36,725 nucleotides of DNA. Origin: Thalassoglobus neptunius (GTDB lineage: Bacteria > Planctomycetota > Planctomycetia > Planctomycetales > Planctomycetaceae). This document shows positions 24,154 through 33,334 of this stretch, one piece after another. Made by a program: the position numbers and the translations under genes. The stretch is from the NCBI RefSeq assembly GCF_007859735.1, contig NZ_SIHI01000033.1, forward strand, positions 1 through 36,725. Reading direction: 5' to 3'. The first letter of the stretch is position 1. Every line of letters begins with the position of its first letter. A model generated the notes under the pieces. That model was not told the origin of the DNA and made no database searches. It saw only the letters and a list, made by a program, of their open reading frames with translations.

Positions 24154-26376
24154 ATGGCGAAATTGCCATTCAATGATCGAGATTTTCAAAACGAGACGTC
24201 CCAGACGAATCTCCATGAGACTCAGCACATCTTGTCAACGGCGATTGATTCGTTCATCGCTGCCTGGGCTGTGGCTGAAGAAACGGGACCGCCGATTCTC
24301 TCCGATTTTCTTCCGCAGGACGCGCCAGCACGGCAGGAGATTCTCGTCGAACTCATCAAAATCGACCTCGAACAACGATGGAACGAGTTTGAATTGCCGA
24401 AACGTTTGACCGAGTACTTTGAAGAGTTTCCGGAACTGCTTCAGAAACAGATCCCGGTCGAACTTGTTTACGAGGAATATTTTTGCCGGCAGCGGTCTGA
24501 ACCCTCGGTGACCATTGAAGACTACTTTCGCGAGTTTCCCGACCTCGAAAATGAGCTTCGGAGATTTATTCAACACTCCCCTCATCCGACTGTGCTTCAG
24601 GGAGGAGCCGTTGCTGAATCGTTTCGAGACTTGCGGGTCGGTGAAACTATCGATGACTTTGACTTGCTGATTCGGTTGGGCGAAGGAACCTTTGCAACCG
24701 TTTTTCTGGCCCGGCAGAATTCCATGCAGCGGCTTGTGGCGGTCAAAGTCTCTGCTAATAAAGGGACTGAACCGCAAACGCTCGCGCAGCTCGATCATGA
24801 CTATATTGTCCGTGTTTACGATCAGCGTGTGATTGAATCGCCGCCGGTCCGGCTGTTGTATATGCAGTATCTTCCGGGCGGGACTCTCGAATCGCTCATC
24901 AAGAGAGTTCAATCGACACCTGCGAATCGTCGAAGTGGGCAGCTGTTGATTGATGTTCTCGACGAATCGCTTGAAGCCAAAGGGGAGACAACTCCACCCG
25001 ACTCGCTGCTTCGTAAAGAGATCGCCCGGATGGATTGGGCACAAACGGTCTGTTGGATTGCGATTCGGATTGCCAAAGCTCTGGGGTACGCAAGCAGTCG
25101 AGGAGTCCTGCACCGAGATCTGAAACCGGCGAACGTTCTGATGACCAGCGACGGAACACCGAAGCTCGCCGACTTCAACATCAGTTTCAGTCGGCAGGTT
25201 GAAGGAGCATCCCCCGCAGAATACTTCGGCGGCAGTCTGGCTTACATGTCTCCGGAACAATTGAAAGCTTGCACAGGCAGTGGTGAGATTCAGGCGGAAG
25301 ATCTTGATGTTCGATCTGATCTCTTCTCGCTGGGAGTTGTCCTGTGGGAGTTACTCGTTGGGGAACGTCCGTTTGCCGACCCGCGTCAGCTTCGACTCGA
25401 TTCGCAAACTCTCGAAGACATGATTGCCGCCCGCGAAGAAGGAGTGAGTCGGGAGAAACTTGAAGAAGCTGCCAAGTCTGCTCCGCCTGGGCTGATTCGT
25501 ATTCTTCAGAAGAGTCTCCACTCTGATCGGGAGCAGCGTTGGCAGACCGCGCAAGATATGATCGATCGGCTCGAACAATGTCTTGACCCGAGAGCACGAG
25601 AACTCATCGATCCGGAACCGGGACATTGGCAGAGAACGGCATTGCGCTGGACGACGCCAATCATTCTGGCGCTCAATCTCATCCCGAATGCATTCTCAGC
25701 GGTCGGGAACCTGCTATACAACCAACGCGAGATCTTCGCCGAAATCGCACCGGAGCAGAGTTTCGAGACGATTCTTGCAGTGATCAACGGAGTTGCTTTT
25801 CCTGTTGGGATTTCGATCGTGATCTTGATGGCTGCGCGAATTCGACGCGCGATCGTTGGTCCGGAAGCTGTCAGAAAGCGGCCCGGTGTTCGAAGAGATT
25901 CCCTGTTGATCGGACATCGGTGTGCCCTGATTTGTCTCTTGCTTTGGGTGATTGCTGGTTTTGCCTATCCGGTTGCGATCAGAATGACAGGAACGGTCGT
26001 GCCCTGGACCTCCTATCTTCACATCGTGGGCTCGCTGGTGATCTTTGGATTGATTGCCACAGCTTACCCATTCTTTCTGGTGACCTGGTTTTCGCTTGAA
26101 GTTCTTTATCCTTCGTTGCTGCGACTGGGGATTGGCGGTGGTCAGGACCGGCAAGACTTACTGCTTCTACGTGACCATTTGCAAAGGTATCTGGTCATGG
26201 CTGCCTCAATTCCTATGCTGGCGGTCTCAGCGGTGACGATTGTTTCCGTTGATCTTCTGTGGGTTGCCCAGCTTCTCTGTTTTGGGGGACTCGCAGCATT
26301 TGCAGCAGCGTTTTGGTTTTACCGACGGATTGAGGGCGACCTCGACGTTTTTCTCCGTCTCAGCAGTCCAGACTGA
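24154..26376 (+). CDS. Membrane-anchored Hanks-type Ser/Thr protein kinase (DFN variant)
   Basis: A 740-residue kinase. Residues 1-160 are a helical N-terminal extension of the type common before planctomycete kinase domains (ILVELIKIDLEQRW, IEDYFREFPDLENELRRF). The kinase domain (about 168-475) has glycine loop LGEGTFATV, K198 in VAVKVS, HRDLKPANVLM (320-330), and SPEQL in place of APE. The DFG motif reads DFN (340-342); the metal-binding Asp340 is kept but the Gly is replaced. Catalysis is therefore likely retained with altered loop flexibility. The C-terminal part has about six transmembrane helices (497-521, 536-562, 591-611, 621-653, 680-700, 704-724) and no large external sensor domain. 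The substrate is unknown. The gene has its own upstream gap and is followed by another 356-bp gap, so it is probably monocistronic. Confidence 0.9.
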   Translation: MAKLPFNDRDFQNETSQTNLHETQHILSTAIDSFIAAWAVAEETGPPILSDFLPQDAPARQEILVELIKIDLEQRWNEFELPKRLTEYFEEFPELLQKQIPVELVYEEYFCRQRSEPSVTIEDYFREFPDLENELRRFIQHSPHPTVLQGGAVAESFRDLRVGETIDDFDLLIRLGEGTFATVFLARQNSMQRLVAVKVSANKGTEPQTLAQLDHDYIVRVYDQRVIESPPVRLLYMQYLPGGTLESLIKRVQSTPANRRSGQLLIDVLDESLEAKGETTPPDSLLRKEIARMDWAQTVCWIAIRIAKALGYASSRGVLHRDLKPANVLMTSDGTPKLADFNISFSRQVEGASPAEYFGGSLAYMSPEQLKACTGSGEIQAEDLDVRSDLFSLGVVLWELLVGERPFADPRQLRLDSQTLEDMIAAREEGVSREKLEEAAKSAPPGLIRILQKSLHSDREQRWQTAQDMIDRLEQCLDPRARELIDPEPGHWQRTALRWTTPIILALNLIPNAFSAVGNLLYNQREIFAEIAPEQSFETILAVINGVAFPVGISIVILMAARIRRAIVGPEAVRKRPGVRRDSLLIGHRCALICLLLWVIAGFAYPVAIRMTGTVVPWTSYLHIVGSLVIFGLIATAYPFFLVTWFSLEVLYPSLLRLGIGGGQDRQDLLLLRDHLQRYLVMAASIPMLAVSAVTIVSVDLLWVAQLLCFGGLAAFAAAFWFYRRIEGDLDVFLRLSSPD

Positions 26377-26732
26377 CAAGTTTGCCGGTTGACACGACGG
26401 AATGATTCACATGGCCGAATTCGTCTTGCTGCGAAATTGAGTTTTCATTAATAGTCTGTTCGATACAGCGAAAATCCGCCTGTTTCGCATTCGCGAACAG
26501 GCAACCAAACCTATCAATTCTCAATCCCCACCGCATTGGAAATCCTCGTGGAGTTCCGATGTCGAATGTTTTTCGCCTGGTTTCCGGTCGAGAAACTCCC
26601 TTGTTATAGACTCCCCTTGTTACGTCAACTCGCAGGATGCGATTGCCGTCCCGGTTTCAATTCACGACAGCAATGAAGCGCTCGCTCATCCAGACGTTGT
26701 GAGAATCCGGAATCCAACCGAAAGCAGATTCG
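26377..26732. other. Intergenic region before the BamA-like gene, with one hairpin
   Basis: GCCTGTTTCGC (26478-26488) pairs with GCGAACAGGC (26493-26502) as a 10-bp stem with one bulged T and a short loop. No U-tract follows, so it is not a classical terminator. It lies 100 bp after the kinase and 230 bp before the next gene. A TTGACA at 26389 has no matching -10 box. Nothing else was recognised. Confidence 0.4.
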
Positions 26733-29700
26733 ATGGATCGTGTCATCGATGACACTCGTCGATGGGCGCCACTGCCCCGCTTCCGACGTTGCATCAATCA
26801 TCTGGTCACCGCTGCCATCTTTCTCGGATGGATTGGATCGACCGTTTGCGCACAGCGACCGTTTCCGGGAGCTGCGCCATCGAACGGCTTTCCGTCAGCG
26901 AGTGCGCCTGCTGAGAGACCAGCGTCACCGGTCGTACAAACGGCCGGTCAAGAACCGGAACAGAGAGCTGCCCTGCAACGACTTCTTGCTACCGCACCCC
27001 AGACGCCTGAATCGAATTCGATTCAGCAGGTCGAATTCGATGTGGAGACTCTTCTCGAGGATCCCGTTGTCGAGATCGTCGTCGAAGGGAACAACACAAT
27101 TCACACGAGCGCTGTTCTTCGCATGGTCGAAACGCGCATCGGACGTGCTCCTTCAGCTCGCGAGATCCAACAGGATGTTGCCAAGCTGTTGCGAACACGC
27201 TGGTTCCTCGACGTCAAACCGTTCTATCGCCAGACGGAACGGGGCCTGGTCCTTGTCTTCGAGGTGATCGAGCGGCCAATGCTGCGCAGCGTGCAGTATG
27301 TTGGCAACAAGAAAATCAAGACGAGTGAACTTGAAGCTCACACCGGGCTTCGCACTGAGATGAGCGGATACTTTCCCGCCTTTGATGTGTCTGCCAATCG
27401 AGAAGCAGTTCAACGGATCAAATCTCTTTATGCTGAGAAGGGCTACCGCTTCGCGAAAGTGACTCTTCAGAAGGGTGGAGAGAAAACTGATCGCGATGTT
27501 GTGTTCGTGATTGAAGAAGGTCCGAAGGTCAAAGTTCGGGACATCAATTTTCACGGCAACGACTTCGTTTCGAAAGCCATTCTGGCGACGAAGATTTCGA
27601 CGAAAACACCTGTCGACGACCTCGAACTGGGGCCGCTCGATATCGGAATGGGATGGATCGGCGGAGATTACGATCCCGATGTTGTTCGCAATGATGTGTA
27701 TGCCCTCAAACAATACTATCTCGGGCTCGGCTTCTTCGATGTCGATGTGACCGTTGACGAAACGATTTCTGAGGCTGACGGAAGAGTGACCGTTGACTTT
27801 CACGTTTCCGAAGGTCAGCGGTATGTCGTTGGAGATATTCAGGTCATCGGGAATGGTGTCATCAATCGTGATGCCCTGATCGGCGATCTGGAATTGGAAT
27901 CGGGTGAGCATTTTAACTCGCGGTTCCTTCGCAAAGATGTGACTGCGATGAAAGACATGTACGACGAACGTGGTCATGTTTTCGCAAAGGTCGAACCAGT
28001 CCCGCACTTTCGTGAGAACGAACCCGGAGTTGTGGATCTGACTTACCAGATTGATGAAGACATTCCGCGGTATATCGGAGAAATCAACATTCACATTCGC
28101 GGAGATCATCCGCACACGCAAGAACATGTTGTCCGCGATCAGGTCCATCGATTTCTTAAGCCGGGAACTCTTGCGAGTGGCCGAGACTTGAGGATGGCTC
28201 AACAGCGTGTTCAGGGAAGTCCCATCTGGGAACGCAGCGAACCTGCTGTCTTCGATCTCGTGCCTGTGGATGGGCTCGACTATCTGCCAGAAGTGACATC
28301 ACGAGGTCAAAGCGACTCCACTCTGACTCCGGATGCACTGTTTGCGGATCACTCCGAAAAAGACTTTACAGTCGATCGCGAACACTGGTGGAGAGGCGAG
28401 CAACAGCAAGTCGGTCGGATTCAATTGCCTGACTCAGTGTTCGAAGAGGACGAGGCAGAGCAAATTCCTGCCGAAGTGCCAATTAACCGCAAGCTTCGCA
28501 AGACCGACGAGCCGAATCTTGTTGTCAGCCCGGATGTGATCTTTCGTGGACAGGATGAGCCAATCATCCGTGCACAGCATCTCGATCAATACGGAAACCC
28601 CATCCCACAAGATTACATTTCCGGTGGAGTCTCTCCACAGGGTGATCCATTCGGCGACGCACTTCGCTCGCCACCTGCACCCGGATTCGTCGATGTGAAC
28701 ATTGACGTGACCGAAGGCCGAACCGGCCGATTGATGTTCGGTGTCGGGGTGAACAGTGATGCGGGTGTCGTTGGATCATTGACATTGCAAGAAGACAACT
28801 TCAATATCTTCCGCTTCCCACGCAGTTGGGCGGATGTTGCCAACGGACAGGCCTTCCGTGGGGCGGGGCAAAGCTTCCGACTTGAAGCGGTGCCTGGATC
28901 GCAAGTCAGTCGATATCTAGCCAGCTGGACCGATCCCTTCTTTATGGGAACGGATTTCAGTCTCGGTCTGAGTGGTTTCTACTACAACAGATTCTACGAC
29001 GACTGGACAGAAGATCGCCTCGGTGGTCGAATCAGTCTCGGATATGTGCTCAATCGTTTCTGGACCGCTTCGACAGCTGTGCGACTTGAGAATGTGAAAG
29101 TTCGAGACATCAATTCCGGAATCGGTCCGATTCCACCCGATCTTGAAGCAGTCCGCGGTGACAACTTTCTGTCGACCGTTTCGGGAACTCTCGAATACGA
29201 CACTCGCGACAACTCCTTCATTCCGTCGTCAGGTCATAACGTGACGATGTCTTACGAACAGGGATTTGGAGACTTCTCGTATCCTCGAATCGATCTCTCC
29301 GGAAGTCAGTACCTCACCGTGTATGAGCGTCCGGACGGGTTTGGAAAACACATTGTCTCCTTCAGCGGTCAGGTTGCCTGGACAGGTGACGATACCCCGA
29401 TCTTCGAACGTTACTACGCTGGGGGTTACTCCTCATTCCGTGGTTTCGAATTCCGGGGAGTGACACCGCGTGAAGGCAACTTCGAGGTGGGTGGTGAATT
29501 TATGGCTCTGGGGTCCGCTCAGTATGAGTTCCCGATTTCAGCTTCTGATTCGATTCGCGGGGTCGTCTTTTCCGACTTCGGTACCGTTGAGGAAGATGTC
29601 ACTCTCGATCAATTCCGTGTGACAGCAGGTTTCGGAGCACGCGTCGTCGTGCCAGCCATGGGACCAGCACCGTTGGCCTTTGACTTCGCCTGGCCAATCC

Positions 29701-29759
29701 TAAAGCAAGACTTTGATGAAACACGAGTCTTCAGCTTCACAGTTGGTTTCACAAGGTAA
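26733..29759 (+). CDS. bamA: BamA/Omp85-family outer-membrane assembly protein
   Basis: A 1008-residue Omp85 protein. A signal peptide (hydrophobic core about 26-39, cleavage near VCA-QR) is followed by a Pro/Ala/Ser-rich linker. Five POTRA-like domains begin at about 111 (VEIVVEGNNTI), 182 (LRSVQYVGNKKI), 267 (VRDINFHGNDF), 366 (VGDIQVIGNGVI) and 447 (YIGEINIHIRGD). The last POTRA is interrupted by an acidic, low-complexity insert of about 150 residues (~496-648), after which its final strand (GFVDVNIDVTEG) leads into the barrel. The barrel (~660-1008) contains the Omp85 YSSFRGFEFRG motif (family VRGF). The C-terminus is FSFTVGFTR, not ending in an aromatic residue. Omp85 proteins insert beta-barrels into the outer membrane, supporting a diderm envelope. 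It is larger than the ~800-residue E. coli BamA because of the linker and insert. It ends with a strong terminator. Confidence 0.9.
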   Translation: MDRVIDDTRRWAPLPRFRRCINHLVTAAIFLGWIGSTVCAQRPFPGAAPSNGFPSASAPAERPASPVVQTAGQEPEQRAALQRLLATAPQTPESNSIQQVEFDVETLLEDPVVEIVVEGNNTIHTSAVLRMVETRIGRAPSAREIQQDVAKLLRTRWFLDVKPFYRQTERGLVLVFEVIERPMLRSVQYVGNKKIKTSELEAHTGLRTEMSGYFPAFDVSANREAVQRIKSLYAEKGYRFAKVTLQKGGEKTDRDVVFVIEEGPKVKVRDINFHGNDFVSKAILATKISTKTPVDDLELGPLDIGMGWIGGDYDPDVVRNDVYALKQYYLGLGFFDVDVTVDETISEADGRVTVDFHVSEGQRYVVGDIQVIGNGVINRDALIGDLELESGEHFNSRFLRKDVTAMKDMYDERGHVFAKVEPVPHFRENEPGVVDLTYQIDEDIPRYIGEINIHIRGDHPHTQEHVVRDQVHRFLKPGTLASGRDLRMAQQRVQGSPIWERSEPAVFDLVPVDGLDYLPEVTSRGQSDSTLTPDALFADHSEKDFTVDREHWWRGEQQQVGRIQLPDSVFEEDEAEQIPAEVPINRKLRKTDEPNLVVSPDVIFRGQDEPIIRAQHLDQYGNPIPQDYISGGVSPQGDPFGDALRSPPAPGFVDVNIDVTEGRTGRLMFGVGVNSDAGVVGSLTLQEDNFNIFRFPRSWADVANGQAFRGAGQSFRLEAVPGSQVSRYLASWTDPFFMGTDFSLGLSGFYYNRFYDDWTEDRLGGRISLGYVLNRFWTASTAVRLENVKVRDINSGIGPIPPDLEAVRGDNFLSTVSGTLEYDTRDNSFIPSSGHNVTMSYEQGFGDFSYPRIDLSGSQYLTVYERPDGFGKHIVSFSGQVAWTGDDTPIFERYYAGGYSSFRGFEFRGVTPREGNFEVGGEFMALGSAQYEFPISASDSIRGVVFSDFGTVEEDVTLDQFRVTAGFGARVVVPAMGPAPLAFDFAWPILKQDFDETRVFSFTVGFTR

Positions 29760-29836
29760 CGCGATCGAAGCTTCGTCGAAATGAGTGGGATCAATTTCCA
29801 CACAGCGACGACGGAGAACCACGACCATTACTTCGC

Positions 29837-29872
29837 AGAGCATCGGTGCCCCCCGCCGATGCTCTTTCTTTG
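29837..29872 (+). terminator. Strong intrinsic terminator after the BamA-like gene
   Basis: AGAGCATCGG (29837-29846) and CCGATGCTCT (29856-29865) form a perfect 10-bp stem with a 9-nt C-rich loop, followed by TTCTTT. It lies 78 bp after the stop codon and ends the plus-strand block. Confidence 0.8.
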
Positions 29873-30023
29873 CGCTGTCCCGTTCTTCGCCTTCTGCTTC
29901 CCTCTGTCGACTCTCTACGAACGACTCTCCTTTGAGGGGGAGCAGCCTGCAACGCGACTTCAATCTTGACGGGAATCGATTCACAGGAGCAAGCGCTTAC
30001 AAACGATGCCAATGGTCGATTGG

Positions 30024-31583
30024 TTAGGACGTCGTCAGTTGCTCCAAGGGGTCTGGCGGCGAATCGAGATGTTCGAGAAGAAGATCTTCAAGGCGTAAAC
30101 ATGCCGACTCGACATAACAACCGATTTGGCCGCGACGGTATGTTTTGTCCGAAAGGCTGAGCAACACATTTCCGTTGATTGAGAGTTCGATGTAGTGCCG
30201 TACGTTGAGAAGGCTGAACTCCCACTCCGTCCTTCCGTCACTCTTCCAGAAGGCAGATTGAAGAGACTTGAAACGGAAGGCGTGTTCGGTGGACCCGCCG
30301 GGACGTTCTCCCCATGCTCGAAGTTGGGCCACACCTTTCAAGAGATCCAAGGAGAGGTGATATCCACTGAATGACTCCGCATTCGTCCGGAACAGAATTC
30401 CGCATTTGCCCAGACCATCGAGTTTCAGACGACCGGAAAACCGGAAGCACTCGACGTACTGCGAAAACAGAAAGCCCTGAAATCCCCCGACGGTTGAGAG
30501 CGACAGGCGTTGCTCTTCCCGGTTGGCGTTGGATTCGCACTCAGTCGAGGGGACCAGATAGGAGACAGGCAGCAAGCCGTTCAACTCGACTGTCGATTTG
30601 ACCAGCTGATCGAATCCTTCAAACGAACGGACCCGCAATCGACCATCTCCATTGACGGACAATCGCTTCGGAGGAGGCATTAAGTTGGAAACAGTTCGCA
30701 CATCGTTTTGCGTGTAGAAACTCCAGACGAGAGGTCCGTTGTCATCAAAACTGATCCGCCCGGCGTAGTTCCCTTTCGCCAAAAGGACGTTGTCGAAGTA
30801 GTTCGACCACGGGCCGTCCGGTGATCGACTGTGCCAGTAACGAATTTTCGCATCTTCGCGAATGCTTCCCACCAGGTAGTAGCGGTCATTCAGTGAGAAG
30901 AGATTCGGAACTTCGACGTCGTCATAAAGTCCGGGAACGTGAAGCGCCGGACGCGGCACGAACTGGTTTTCAGCGACTTCCTCATAGAGACCAACACACC
31001 CGCGACGAATGACGGGACCATCCGGGATTCGGGCTGCCATCAGAAGCAGGTTTCTCTTGCCGTCTGTGTAAAAGAACGGATCACGGAAGCTGACCCAGTG
31101 GCGTCCTTCTTTCAAAGAGGACTCATAGTGCGGACCAGCTGCTTCAATCGGACAGGGGCCGTCAGGATCATACGGAGCGGTGATCATGGGCTGCATCGAT
31201 TCGCAGCCGTCCCGGTGTTCTTGAAACCAGTTGTCGCTCAACTTTTCCCAGTGGATCAGATCTCGACTCTGTGCGATTCCGACCCGTTGGATGTTCGCGT
31301 GATCTTTTCTTGCCAGCCCGGTGTAAAACATCCTCCACATGCCCGGGTTCCATGGATCGGGAGTGACATGCATCGTCCACAGCATGTGATCGTCCCAACT
31401 GCCCGGATGACCGATGAACAACGCGTTCTCAATGCGTTCCCAGTTCAACGCATCTTCGCTGACCGCGTGGGCGATGAAGTCGTGATTGGGAAGAACAAGA
31501 TGAAAGAGGTGATACACTCCGTCGTGATAAACGATGTCGATATCGCCCATCGTTTTCTGGTAAGAAACGTCCTCTCCATACAT
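30024..31583 (-). CDS. GH32-like (clan GH-J) glycosidase
   Basis: A 519-residue protein with a five-bladed propeller-like N-terminal domain (about 1-330) and a C-terminal beta-sandwich (about 355-510), the GH32 two-domain plan. The candidate nucleophile lies in MGDIDIVYHDGVYHLFH (D14 or D16). The stabiliser motif RDP is present (167-169, FRDPFFYTDGK), and the acid/base Glu is probably E224 in DVEVPNLF, replacing the usual EC. Blade repeats of the form DGVYHLFH and LNDRYYLVGS support the propeller. GH32 enzymes cleave fructosides such as sucrose, inulin and levan, but related families act on other furanosides, so the substrate is open. There is no signal peptide, implying cytoplasmic action or a start lying further upstream. 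The ATG lacks a clear Shine-Dalgarno box. A 248-bp gap separates it from the gene upstream. Confidence 0.75.
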   Translation of the reverse strand: MYGEDVSYQKTMGDIDIVYHDGVYHLFHLVLPNHDFIAHAVSEDALNWERIENALFIGHPGSWDDHMLWTMHVTPDPWNPGMWRMFYTGLARKDHANIQRVGIAQSRDLIHWEKLSDNWFQEHRDGCESMQPMITAPYDPDGPCPIEAAGPHYESSLKEGRHWVSFRDPFFYTDGKRNLLLMAARIPDGPVIRRGCVGLYEEVAENQFVPRPALHVPGLYDDVEVPNLFSLNDRYYLVGSIREDAKIRYWHSRSPDGPWSNYFDNVLLAKGNYAGRISFDDNGPLVWSFYTQNDVRTVSNLMPPPKRLSVNGDGRLRVRSFEGFDQLVKSTVELNGLLPVSYLVPSTECESNANREEQRLSLSTVGGFQGFLFSQYVECFRFSGRLKLDGLGKCGILFRTNAESFSGYHLSLDLLKGVAQLRAWGERPGGSTEHAFRFKSLQSAFWKSDGRTEWEFSLLNVRHYIELSINGNVLLSLSDKTYRRGQIGCYVESACLRLEDLLLEHLDSPPDPLEQLTTS

Positions 31584-31831
31584 GGAATACTGTCTTTGAA
31601 CTCAAGGAAGTAACAGCGACTGCTGCAACGTTGAATGCTGAAGATCACATGTTGATGCCCCATCCATGCCGATCAAAGAAGACCGGTATCGGTGAAAGCC
31701 TGAGTTTTTATAGGCCAAACAGGCATTCATTCAAAGGCAATGAAGAGACTGGCGAAGAATCGATTGGAGAATGTTCGGGCTCTTTCCAATCGAGATCGTG
31801 CCTCAACCAGTCGATTGAAAAGCCGCTCAAT

Positions 31832-33334
31832 TCACGGGCTGTCAAACACTTCGACAGTGCTGACGACGGGAAGATGGTCGGATGCGTTGGGCTCATCGAG
31901 AACTCGAGTCGACAGCGATTCCCAGGATGTGGGTGGGCTGACGAAGATGAAATCAATCTGACGAACGGGATTGCGAGAAGGGATCGAGGGAAAAACCTCC
32001 GTGTTGGTCATGCGCCATGATTTGAGAAGTGCCTTCACGCTCCGACTCGAAGCAGTATCGTTGAAGTCGCCAGCGAGCAGGATCGGATGTTCACCCTCTT
32101 TCTCGAATTGCGAATTGATCTGTTCGACCGAGAGAAATCGTTCGCTGTCATCAGCGCGATGATCGAGATGCGTCGAGACAAACGTCAACGTATTTTCCGT
32201 TTCTCTGATCGCAATATCAGCTACGAGCATGCTGCGCTGCTCTCCATTGTTGAGTCGCGGAAGAAGAATTGTCTCGTTTTTTTGAATAGGCCACCGCGAA
32301 AGAATCGCGTTTCCATATTCGCCGCCAGCAAACTCGATGCTCTTACCGAATGCGGAATGAAGCTTCGTTTCGGTTGCGATTTCGTTGAGCAAATCACGTC
32401 CGTCAACTCGAGTAGTCCGACGGTCCACTTCCTGAAGAGCGACGAGATCGGCATTCGTCGCGCGGATGATTTTTGCGATTCGTGTTGGATTCAGAATCCC
32501 GTCCGTCCCTTCGGCGTGATGAATGTTATAGGTCATCACGGTCATTCGAACGCCTGTTTCGAGAGGCCCGGTGAGGAGAACTTCTTTGTTGCGGCGATGA
32601 ATTCCAATGAGTCCACCGGTCGCAGGATCACTGGCGAATCCCTGCCCGGAGAACGGCGTTGCCTCGATTCCACGAAAAGTGAGCAACTTCGAATTGGGAT
32701 CGACGGCAAAGCGAAACAAGACCGGATCATCGTGACCGGAGGCGAGGATTTCGCCATCGTGCCAGATCCCACCGGACAGGCTGTAGTTCCCCAGCTGTTG
32801 GATGACTGAGTCCGGATAACTCCAGCGCTGAACTTCGTTCCACTGGTCGTCGAACTTGGCGAGATAACTCTTCCCGTTCTCCGGTCCGTAGTATGCGAAC
32901 TGGCACCACCAGTGGTCGTCATGACGAAGGACCCATGTCAGGCTCCCTTCGCTTTCGTGGAACTCGTGAAAGGTTTTGAGCTCCATTGTCTCTATGTCAC
33001 ACGAGACGATGCGGCTGACCTCGGGTTTCATTGGGTAATTGGAATGAGCACAGAGAAGTTGACCGTTCCACAGAATCCCGCTGTTGAGATGCTCCGCCGG
33101 GCCCGAACTGATTGCAACCCGTTCTCCAGTGTGTCGATCGTACTTCGCAATCTGCCGACTCGAGATCGCATAGAAAAAGTTGTTGTCAGCTGCAGCTGCC
33201 TGATGAGCTTCGGGAGCTGACCATTTTTCTTGCGTTCGCCATCGCTGAACGACTTCCTCGCTGAGAGCGAAATTCGCGAGAGAAACAAGAACTGAGAGGC
33301 TGAAGATCAATCTCAGAATCGGGTGACTTTTCAC
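31832..33334 (-). CDS. Secreted fusion: propeller-like domain plus endonuclease/exonuclease/phosphatase domain
   Basis: A 500-residue protein from a GTG at 33334, which has a GGAG box at good spacing. A TTG two codons earlier is the alternative. Residues 1-25 are a signal peptide (cleavage near ALS-EE). Residues 30-260 contain repeated short strands with W/Y and Gly (YAISSRQIAKYDRHTGE, GGIWHDGEILASGHD, GLIGIHRRNKEVLL), suggesting a beta-propeller-like domain. Residues 262-500 are a complete EEP-superfamily domain: TYNIHH (N270), LQEVD (E302), ILSRWPI, STHLDHR (H389), LAGDFND (D423, N425), QIDFIFV (D461) and SDHLPVV (D486, H487). All catalytic residues are in place. EEP enzymes hydrolyse phosphodiesters in nucleic acids, sphingomyelin or inositol phosphates. 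An extracytoplasmic nuclease or phosphodiesterase is likely, with substrate open. Confidence 0.85.
   Translation of the reverse strand: MKSHPILRLIFSLSVLVSLANFALSEEVVQRWRTQEKWSAPEAHQAAAADNNFFYAISSRQIAKYDRHTGERVAISSGPAEHLNSGILWNGQLLCAHSNYPMKPEVSRIVSCDIETMELKTFHEFHESEGSLTWVLRHDDHWWCQFAYYGPENGKSYLAKFDDQWNEVQRWSYPDSVIQQLGNYSLSGGIWHDGEILASGHDDPVLFRFAVDPNSKLLTFRGIEATPFSGQGFASDPATGGLIGIHRRNKEVLLTGPLETGVRMTVMTYNIHHAEGTDGILNPTRIAKIIRATNADLVALQEVDRRTTRVDGRDLLNEIATETKLHSAFGKSIEFAGGEYGNAILSRWPIQKNETILLPRLNNGEQRSMLVADIAIRETENTLTFVSTHLDHRADDSERFLSVEQINSQFEKEGEHPILLAGDFNDTASSRSVKALLKSWRMTNTEVFPSIPSRNPVRQIDFIFVSPPTSWESLSTRVLDEPNASDHLPVVSTVEVFDSP

Noticed and set aside
24235-25260. 341-codon minus-strand frame opposite the kinase gene
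   Set aside because: It lies wholly inside the kinase domain on the other strand, has no family motif, and its composition is that of a reverse-strand shadow.
26389-26418. TTGACA as a promoter for the BamA-like gene
   Set aside because: No acceptable -10 box lies 16-18 bp downstream, and the position is more than 300 bp from the start codon.
27153-28202. 349-codon minus-strand frame opposite the BamA-like POTRA region
   Set aside because: It is antisense to five recognisable POTRA domains and has no start signal or motif.
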